Below, piece after piece: positions 53,060 through 60,700 of a stretch of 64,000 nucleotides of DNA. The notes under the pieces are model-generated. The model saw only the letters and a list, made by a program, of their open reading frames with translations, made no database searches and was not told the origin of the DNA. Position numbers and translations under genes: made by a program. Position 1 is the stretch's first letter, and the number at the start of each line of letters is the position of its first letter. The stretch is from Nitrospira sp. (GTDB lineage: Bacteria; Nitrospirota; Nitrospiria; Nitrospirales; UBA8639), in NCBI GenBank assembly GCA_024760505.1, contig CP058931.1:2986001-3050000 (forward strand). The letters are read 5' to 3'.

Positions 53060-53820
53060 TGGTGAACGCGGAGCAGTTACAGATTAAAACTTATGCGAAT
53101 TCGAGCGAGCAAGCGGCTCGCCAACAGATGGGGGATTTGCTCTTTCAAAATCCGATTCCCCAGGACCAATTGCTTTCGAATCTTGGACTATTTCTAGAAT
53201 CCAAACATTTGGCTCGCCTGTTATTCATGGACTTCTTGTACCGTCAGATCATTGCTGTTCAAGGTGTCGTCATGGAGTTTGGAGTACGGTGGGGGCAAAA
53301 TCTTGCCTTGTTTTCCGCATTGCGAGGGATCTATGAACCCTTTAACCGGCATCGAAAAATTGTCGGATTTGATACGTTTTCGGGGTTCCCTTCTATCCAT
53401 GAAAAGGATGGGAAGTCCAATATGATGGTGAATGGACAATTGGCCGTCTCTCCTCACTATGCAGAAAGCCTTCAAGAGTTACTCAGTCTTCATGAAACAC
53501 TTAATCCGATAAACCATATTAAAAAACATGAATTGTGCATCGGAGATGTGGTGGAGGAGTTGCCTCGATATCTGGCCAGATGCCCGGAAACCATCGTGGC
53601 TATGGCCTATTTTGATTTAGATTTGTACGAACCGACGGTCAAGTGTCTTGAGCTCCTTCGTCCCCGAATGACCAAGGGGACTATTCTGGGGTTTGATGAA
53701 TTGAATGATCCTGATTCCCCGGGAGAGACCCTCGCCCTGATGGAAGTCTTTGGATTGAATCATTTAAAAATTCAGCGGTTTCCCTTTGCCTCACGAGTGT
53801 CGTATGTGGTGTTCGAGTAA
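53059..53820 (+). CDS. TylF/MycF-type sugar O-methyltransferase-like protein
   Basis: A 253-residue protein resembling macrocin/TylF-type O-methyltransferases: VVMEFGVRWGQNLALFSAL (SAM motif, in part), GFDTFSGFPS, and FDLDLYEPTVKCLELLRPRM with acidic residues that bind Mg2+ in the family. Such enzymes methylate sugar hydroxyls. The ATG at 53059 follows GAGGAG; a GTG at 53056 is also possible. It is co-transcribed with the methyltransferase before it. Confidence 0.78.
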   Translation: MVNAEQLQIKTYANSSEQAARQQMGDLLFQNPIPQDQLLSNLGLFLESKHLARLLFMDFLYRQIIAVQGVVMEFGVRWGQNLALFSALRGIYEPFNRHRKIVGFDTFSGFPSIHEKDGKSNMMVNGQLAVSPHYAESLQELLSLHETLNPINHIKKHELCIGDVVEELPRYLARCPETIVAMAYFDLDLYEPTVKCLELLRPRMTKGTILGFDELNDPDSPGETLALMEVFGLNHLKIQRFPFASRVSYVVFE

Positions 53821-53850
53821 GGGGGCGATCAACCACTAAGGAGAGAGTCC

Positions 53851-54879
53851 GTGCCTCAAACAATAGCTGAACAATTAAGCAAAGGCATGATTGCCGGTTC
53901 CATTATGCAGTTCTTTTATGGGAAAAATATTGTCGTTACCGGGGGAAGCGGGTTGATCGGAAGGCAAATTGTGAGACGGTTGGTAGAGGCTGGGGCCTCG
54001 GTTCGAAGTGTGTCCCTTGATGAGATTCAGGTTGAAAATAAGGTGGAGTATGTGAAGGGCGATTTGTGCGATTTTGAATTTTGCCAACGTATCGTGAAAG
54101 ATATGGATTGTGTTTTTCATGTGGCGGGAATCAAAGGTTCCATTGAGGTCACGAAATCCAAGCCGGCAAGTTTTTTCGTCCCGTTGTTGATGATGAATAC
54201 CAATATGTTGGAGGCCTGTCGACTAAATAAGGTTCATCGAGTGGTTTATACCTCATCTATTGGAGCCTACCCGAGTGCGGAAATTTTCAAGGAACAGGAA
54301 GAAGATGAGGAAGGGCCACCAATGGATATGTTCCCTGGCTGGGCCAAACGAATGGCTGAATTGCAAGTTCGTGCCTATCAAATACAGTACAGTTTGACGC
54401 ACTACGCCGTGGTGCGTCCCTGCAATGTGTATGGACCAGGAGATAATTTCGATCCTGCCAATGCCATGGTAATTCCCACCCTTATCCGACGCATATTTTC
54501 AAAAGAAGATCCGGTAGTGATTTGGGGAGATGGCACCGCAATTCGGGATTTTGCATATAGTGGGGATGTCGCTGATGGAGTGATTCTTGCTTTGTACCAT
54601 GGCACGGGTGGGCGTTACGTCAATTTAGGCAGTGGTATCGGCTATACCATTAGAGAATTAGTAGAAGCTCTTCAATCGGTTGTGCCGTTCCGGGCCCAAT
54701 ACGATCACACGAAACCCACCGGATTTCCCCGGCGTGTGATGGATATTTCTTTGGCAAAACATCTTCTCGGGTACGACCCACAAGTGAGTCTTCAGGAAGG
54801 GTTACAGCACACATGGAATTGGTATCTGGAGCATCATGATGAATATCTTCAACGGCAAAACTATTTCGCCGCCTCCTAA
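53851..54879 (+). CDS. NAD-dependent epimerase/reductase (SDR), GDP-L-fucose synthase-like (2)
   Basis: A 342-residue extended SDR with the cofactor motif VTGGSGLIG preceded by a ~28-residue leader, YTSSIGAYP, WAKRMAELQ where many SDRs have YxxxK, and CNVYGPGDNFDP plus WGDGTAIRDFAYSGDV typical of GDP-L-fucose synthase-like enzymes. The tyrosine of the YxxxK motif is replaced by tryptophan (GWAKRMA), so activity may differ. It begins with GTG after AAGGAGAG. Its 3' end overlaps the RmlC-like gene by 44 bases. Confidence 0.8.
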   Translation: MPQTIAEQLSKGMIAGSIMQFFYGKNIVVTGGSGLIGRQIVRRLVEAGASVRSVSLDEIQVENKVEYVKGDLCDFEFCQRIVKDMDCVFHVAGIKGSIEVTKSKPASFFVPLLMMNTNMLEACRLNKVHRVVYTSSIGAYPSAEIFKEQEEDEEGPPMDMFPGWAKRMAELQVRAYQIQYSLTHYAVVRPCNVYGPGDNFDPANAMVIPTLIRRIFSKEDPVVIWGDGTAIRDFAYSGDVADGVILALYHGTGGRYVNLGSGIGYTIRELVEALQSVVPFRAQYDHTKPTGFPRRVMDISLAKHLLGYDPQVSLQEGLQHTWNWYLEHHDEYLQRQNYFAAS

Positions 54880-55396
54880 TTTACAGATCTCTTCCTGCCG
54901 CTTGGAAGGAGTGAGATTAGTGACTCCACCGACAATTTTTGAAGATTTTCGGGGAACCTATGTTGAAACGTTTAACGAGGACCTGTACCGGCAAGCTGGA
55001 ATTGATATGCCATTTGTGCAGGATGATATCTCCGTGTCTGGCAGGTATGTGTTGCGAGGCATTCATGGAGACCAAGAGACCTGGAAGCTGGTGTCATGCT
55101 TATGGGGGAAGTTTTATTTGGTCGTCGTCAATTGGGATCCCGCCTCTCCACAATATCAACAGTGGGAATCGTTTACGCTATCAGATCGCAATCGATGCCA
55201 AGTCTTGATCCCACCCAAGTTTGGAAACGCCCATCTGGTGCTGTCTGAGCACGCGATCTTTCACTATAAGCAAACGACCAATTACAACCGGGAAGGGCAA
55301 TTTACCGTACCGTGGAATGACCCCACTTTGGGAATCTGGTGGCCGGTCAAACAGCCGATTGTTTCCCAACGGGATGAAGGAGTGAGTCATGTTTAA
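54836..55396 (+). CDS. RmlC-like NDP-4-keto-sugar 3,5-epimerase
   Basis: A 186-residue cupin of the dTDP-4-dehydrorhamnose 3,5-epimerase family (FEDFRGTYVETFNEDLYRQAG, FVQDDISVS, VLRGIHGD with the catalytic histidine, VLIPPKFGNAHLVLSE, then NDPTLGIWWP). It probably epimerises C3/C5 of a 4-keto nucleotide sugar made by the dehydratase at 44985. RmlC-like enzymes acting on GDP-4-keto-6-deoxy-heptose are known from Campylobacter heptose pathways. It overlaps genes on both sides. Confidence 0.85.
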   Translation: MMNIFNGKTISPPPNLQISSCRLEGVRLVTPPTIFEDFRGTYVETFNEDLYRQAGIDMPFVQDDISVSGRYVLRGIHGDQETWKLVSCLWGKFYLVVVNWDPASPQYQQWESFTLSDRNRCQVLIPPKFGNAHLVLSEHAIFHYKQTTNYNREGQFTVPWNDPTLGIWWPVKQPIVSQRDEGVSHV

Positions 55397-56381
55397 GGGT
55401 AGCAAAGTATTAGTGACAGGGGCGGGAGGATTTCTGGGAACCAATATGGCTAAGCGTTTAGTGGAAGAGGGGAGCTATGTACGTGGGACATTGCATACCC
55501 GTGGCCCGCAATTCGAACACCAGAAACTGGAATATGTCAAAGCCGATTTGACGATCATGGAAGAGTGTCGACGGGTCGTAGAGGGCATGGATTATGTTTT
55601 CATGTGTGCAGCGAATACCTCAGGAGCGGCGGTCATGGCTACCCAGCCATTAGCACACGTGACGCCGAATGTGGTGATGAACGCCCAGATGCTGGAAGCT
55701 TCCTACCAGGCAAAGATAAAGAAGTTTCTCTTTATTAGCAGTAGTGCCGCCTATCCACCCAGTGGGGAGCGGCCGATCTCCGAGGAGGAAATGTTTGCGG
55801 GGGATCCATATGAGGCGTATTTCAGTGTGGGGTGGATGAAACGCTACGGGGAGGTGCTGTGCCGTATTTATTCCGAAAAAATTAAGGATCCGATGAGCAC
55901 GGTGGTCGTGAGGCCATCTAATGTCTATGGGCCATATGACAAATTTGATTTTGAACGTTCCCATGTGACAGCGGCGCTTATACGTAAAGTTGTTGAGCGT
56001 CAGAATCCTGTGGAGGTGTGGGGAACAGGGGAGGATGTCCGAGACTTAATTTATGTGGATGACTTCGTCGATGCAGTGATGTTAGCGATGATCCGGTTTG
56101 ACCGGTTTGAACCTGTGAATATTGGCTATGGGAAAGGGTGTCGAGTACGTGATGTCTTGAATACCCTTCTAGAGGTTGATGACTTTCGGAAAGCCCGGGT
56201 GATTGTAAACCCCGCGAAACCTTCCATGATTCCAATCCGTTTGATTGATGTGGAAAAAGCCAAAGTCCTTCTCAATTTTACGGCTCAGACCGACCTTGTT
56301 ATGGGATTAAGGAAGACCATCGAATGGTATCGGGAAACCCACGGGGCAAAAGAACTACTAAGAACTGCCCACGCGGTTTAG
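55389..56381 (+). CDS. NAD-dependent epimerase/reductase (SDR), GDP-L-fucose synthase-like (3)
   Basis: A 330-residue extended SDR: cofactor motif VTGAGGFLG, FISSSAAYP, a VGWMKRYGE segment at the YxxxK position (tyrosine again not obvious), SNVYGPYDKFDFERSHVTAALIRK and WGTGEDVRDLIYVDDF, very like GDP-L-fucose synthase. Overlaps the RmlC-like gene by eight bases behind AAGGAG. With its two paralogues it offers several C4-reductase or epimerase activities on one keto-sugar pool. Confidence 0.82.
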   Translation: MFKGSKVLVTGAGGFLGTNMAKRLVEEGSYVRGTLHTRGPQFEHQKLEYVKADLTIMEECRRVVEGMDYVFMCAANTSGAAVMATQPLAHVTPNVVMNAQMLEASYQAKIKKFLFISSSAAYPPSGERPISEEEMFAGDPYEAYFSVGWMKRYGEVLCRIYSEKIKDPMSTVVVRPSNVYGPYDKFDFERSHVTAALIRKVVERQNPVEVWGTGEDVRDLIYVDDFVDAVMLAMIRFDRFEPVNIGYGKGCRVRDVLNTLLEVDDFRKARVIVNPAKPSMIPIRLIDVEKAKVLLNFTAQTDLVMGLRKTIEWYRETHGAKELLRTAHAV

Positions 56382-56465
56382 AGCAAGCGGTCCTTGTTAC
56401 GCCAGATATGAGGTGGCAAGAAAAAATTTTTTTCCGGAAAACCATTTTTCAGGGTGAAACTCTAG

Positions 56466-57617
56466 ATGCAAAGTAAGCTATTCGGGGAGACAGGAGTCAA
56501 CGTTGCCTCGATCGGTCAGGGTACGACAGGGATGGGGACGAAGAATCTCTATCCCAAGGAATATATTCAGGAAAGAATTAAAGCACTAAGATTGGGAATC
56601 GACTTAGGGATGACTTTTGTGGATACAGCCAGTTTGTATGGAAATGGGTTTTCAGAAGAAGTTGTTGGATTTGCTCTAAAGGGGATTCGGAAAAAATGTT
56701 TTCTTGCTACTAAATTTTATCCACATGAAAAAATGGGTTCGAAAGACATCGGTTTGGCCCTGGAAAACAGCCTGAAAAACCTTCAAACCCCGTGGGTAGA
56801 CCTTTATCAAATTCACTGGCCGAATCCTCGCGTGCATTTAGAAAGGATTTTTGAGGTTTTGGAAAAATATCAGAAGCGTGGAGTAATCAGATTTTTTGGG
56901 GTTTGTAATTTTTCCCCGCAAGAAGTCTGTGCTCTTGAGAAATCCATACCACAAATTCCCTTGTCCTCAAATGAAATAGAATTTAACTTACAAGCCAAAA
57001 GAATGGGAGATGAATTTTTGGGGTTGAGTTCATTTAAAGGAGCCATCCTGGCTTATAGTCCCTTAAATAAGGGGAGAATTGTTGGGAATGCATCTCAAGC
57101 GGACCTTATTAGAGGCTTAGCAGAAAGATATCGAGCCACTCCTTCTCAGATAGTTTTGGCATGGATTCTCTCATTTAAGAGAGTTTTTCCAATTGTAAAG
57201 GCAGCCACTCAGGAACATGTTAAAGAAAATGCTGGGGCAATGGCTCTTGCTTTGTCTAATGAGGATATTCAACGGGTGAATGATTCTTGGGAAGAGCATA
57301 TCTATGAGGCAAAACCTGAGAGCATTAAACTTCGAGGGACTCAACAGAGAAAACCTTATCTCACTTTAGAGGAAGCGATAGACAATCCTCTCGACTTGGT
57401 TCCAAGTCCCGTAGCGTTGGCTGAATCAATTGTCCAGTATGGCCTAAAAATGCCCATTCAGGTCGTTCCTCTTTGTGGAAATAACGATTCCTATGAATAT
57501 GAAGTCGATCCCTACGATCCCTTTGATCAAATTAAAAAGTATTGGGCCTGGAAGATTGCTTTTCCCGGAAAATTAATTCCGGTTTGTATTTCGAGGGCAA
57601 TACCCTGGAGCCATTGA
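56466..57617 (+). CDS. Aldo/keto reductase fused to a ParB/sulfiredoxin-like C-terminal domain (2)
   Basis: A 383-residue protein paralogous to that at 50954. The reductase barrel (~1-290) shows LGMTFVDTASLYGNGFSE, LATKFYP and DLYQIHWPNPR. The C-terminal domain (~300-383) reads VPSPVALAESIVQYGLKMPIQVVPL ... SYEYEV ... KKYWAWKIAF ... LIPVCI, strikingly like ParB-type domains, although the GRIR element of the first copy is changed (IKKYWAW). Base composition is more A/T-rich than its neighbours, suggesting separate acquisition. It stands 84 bases after the SDR and 164 before the giant glycosyltransferase. Confidence 0.82.
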   Translation: MQSKLFGETGVNVASIGQGTTGMGTKNLYPKEYIQERIKALRLGIDLGMTFVDTASLYGNGFSEEVVGFALKGIRKKCFLATKFYPHEKMGSKDIGLALENSLKNLQTPWVDLYQIHWPNPRVHLERIFEVLEKYQKRGVIRFFGVCNFSPQEVCALEKSIPQIPLSSNEIEFNLQAKRMGDEFLGLSSFKGAILAYSPLNKGRIVGNASQADLIRGLAERYRATPSQIVLAWILSFKRVFPIVKAATQEHVKENAGAMALALSNEDIQRVNDSWEEHIYEAKPESIKLRGTQQRKPYLTLEEAIDNPLDLVPSPVALAESIVQYGLKMPIQVVPLCGNNDSYEYEVDPYDPFDQIKKYWAWKIAFPGKLIPVCISRAIPWSH

Positions 57618-57713
57618 AAATAAAAGTGAATAGGAAATTTTGATGATAACTGTGTCGAGGTAAATATTTCCTGTTAACTCCAAAAATCCTATGAAGGGAG
57701 CATGGCGGGTGGT

Positions 57714-57740
57714 TTGGGATTGTCCTTGCCTTTGTATAAA
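57714..57740 (+). promoter_or_regulatory. Possible sigma-70 promoter before the giant glycosyltransferase
   Basis: TTGGGA (57714-57719), a 15-base spacer and TATAAA (57735-57740), in an A/T-rich 164-base gap. The spacer is short and the -35 element imperfect, so this is only a candidate. A separate promoter here would fit the larger gap before 57782. Confidence 0.25.
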
Positions 57741-57781
57741 AAAATCGCTTCTAAAAATTACACTTTTAACGAGAACACCTC

Positions 57782-60700
57782 ATGTACACATTTCCTGAAA
57801 GTCCCTTGGCACGTAAATGGCTTGATGACCTTTCGGGTTTGGAAATCGGGGCTTCTACCCACAATCCCTATGGATTGAAAACCCGAAATGTTGGATTAGG
57901 TGGAGAGGGGTATGCTCAAGAACAATTGTCCTTGACCGGGGAGGTTGCTCCGATTGATATCTGTGCTGAGGCCAGTGCGATACCCCTTCCCAGTGAATCA
58001 GAAGATTTCATCTTAGCGTCCCACGTCATAGAGCATTGTCCGGATGTCATCAAGACTTTACTGGAGTGGTATCGAATTGTGAAACCGGATGGGTACCTTT
58101 TTTTGGTCGTCCCACATCGGGATGCGGCCCCTTCTGACCGAGGAAAGCCTCTTACCGAATGGGAGCATGTGGTTCAAGATTATATGAGACACGCTACATT
58201 AGACTCGGAGCCGGAGGGAAAAAGTTTCCTGTACTGTCATTATCATGTCTTTTCCCCCTCTTCGATGAAAAACTTAATTTCTAGAATTTTTGGTTGTCGT
58301 CTTGCGCTGGTGGAAGAACAAGATCCGGATGATAAGGTAGGGAACGGGTTTTCATTAGTATATCGAAAGACCAAGTCAATTCAAAAAGCATTTCCATGGG
58401 AATTTCAAGGAGGAGGGTATTCCATAAATGTTTCAAGGCCGGCAGATTTTTATCAAAACCAAAAGGAAGACAAAATGATTCCTTTCACGAAACCGGGCCA
58501 GTCAACTCCTTCTTGTAGGCAACAGGCAGAAACTCCGGCAGTGGATCAGGGGCGCTCTCAAGAAAAAATGGGTAAATCCAAAGGTAAGCTCATTTCTGTT
58601 GTTGTAGCCGCGTATAACTCAGAACGGTTTATGCGGGGATTATTGGAAAATTTAGAAGCACAGACCATTGCGGATCAGATGGAAATTATTATTGTAGAAA
58701 CCGGGTCAGAAACGCAGGAAATCGATATTATCCGAGATTTTCAACAACGTTTTGCGAATATCATTTATGTCAGAACATCTGAACGAATTAGTGCTGTTGC
58801 GGCAACGAATCAAGGCGTTCGCATGGCTAAGGGGAGTTACATTACTCTACTGCCCACAGATGACCGGTTGCGTTGTGATGCCTTGGAAGTGATGGCCCGT
58901 GAACTTGAAGACCATCCGGAATCAGGAATGGTATATGCCGATGTGTTTATGACCCAGTTTGAGAACCAGACTTTTCATCGTTTTATTCGAGGAGGCTATT
59001 CCATTCGTTTCGATTTTAGTCCTGATATGATGTTGAGTGGCTATCCTATGGGACCTTTGTTCATGTGGAGGAAAAAGGTTCACGAAGAGGTTGGGTTATT
59101 CGACGAAAAATTTCTTTGTGCTGCCGATTATGACTTCCATTGCCGTGTCGCACGACATTATCGCATGCGCCATATTTCGGAATTTCTTGGCTTGTATTTA
59201 CAAAATCCGAAAGGGGTAGTTAATTCCAATCCCCAAATTAGCCAGGCTGAATTTCGAGCTATTATTCAGGCAAATCGGCCCTATTTTCCGGCACCTATTC
59301 AAAAACCCCTGACAATTCTTCAATACGAGAAACCCGTATTTCCCCGAAAGTATGTCAATATTGGCATGGTGACCTTTAATCGGCTGGAATTTACCAAGGC
59401 AGCTATCGCCGCGCTTTTCCAGCACACCTGTTTCCCCCATGTCATCACGGTTGTGGATAACGGAAGTACAGACGGCACCCCAGAGTATTTGCAAGCCCTT
59501 TATCAGCAGGGATTTATTACCAATCTGATTTTGTTGTCAAACAATGTTGGAATTGCCAAGGCTTCAAATTTGGCATGGAGTCATGAGCCTGATGCAGAGT
59601 ATTACCTCAAGCTGGACAATGACATTGTTATCCAAAAGCCCGGCTGGTTATCCAGGATGGTCGAGGTCATCGACCGTATCCCTGAATTGGGCGCTATTGC
59701 CTATAACTTTGAACCAGAGAGCTATCCCGTCCGTGAGATTCGAGGCTTGTCTGTTCGGCCCAAAATTGGAAATTTAAACGGGGCTTGTACTCTTATCCCC
59801 AAAAGAACTCATCAAACATTGGGATTTTGGTGTGAGGATTACGGGTTGTACGGGGAAGAGGATGCGGATTATGGGCTGAGAATCCATTTGCATGGTTTGC
59901 AGAATGCCTATATGGAGGATGAAAAAGTGGGATTGCATCTACCTGCTGGAAGGGCAGCTCACATCGACGAACAGACGTTTAAGGCCACTGATGGAATTGA
60001 AGAAGAGACCCACGCCGAGTACCGGGCCTTCAAAGATGAATGGAGGCGAAAAAATGTTCAGGACATTGCGATAACAAATTGGCAGGATTACCAGACAGGT
60101 GTGAAATCGCTGTTTTGTTCGTCTCCCTTCGTGAAGGGATTCCATAAAGATCGAGATCAACCTGAAGGATCTGACGTACTCACTCGCCGACGGATTCAGA
60201 CTGACGAAATACCGAAGGAAGTGATGCTTGAAAGGCCACGAGATTCTTCTCCAAAGCGCTGGCGAACCGTTTCTGTCATTGCCTCTGATTATATCTGCGG
60301 TCGTATTCGACTCCTTCAACCACTCCTGGCTGGTGAAGGGATATGGGGAAAAGGCTTCATTGTTGCTGATGCCAACATCTATTTAAATGACACCATATTT
60401 CCCCCGATGGGGTTGGGGCAGGTTTGGGCTATTCAGCGTAATTGTAGACTGTCAGAAGAAACTTTAAAGGAAGCGCAAAGCCAAGGCACTCGAATTGTTT
60501 ACGACTGTGACGATTTGCTCTGGAAAATTCCTCTCGATAATCCGAATCATGGATACTTTACTCCTGAATATCTTCAAAGAATGTTCGGTCTTATGTATAC
60601 GGCGGATTGTGTGACGGTGTCTACGGAACCTATTCAAGCCGATTTGAAGCAACGAGGAATCGAATCGACTGTTCTTCTGAATTGCTTGTTGCGTCAGGAA

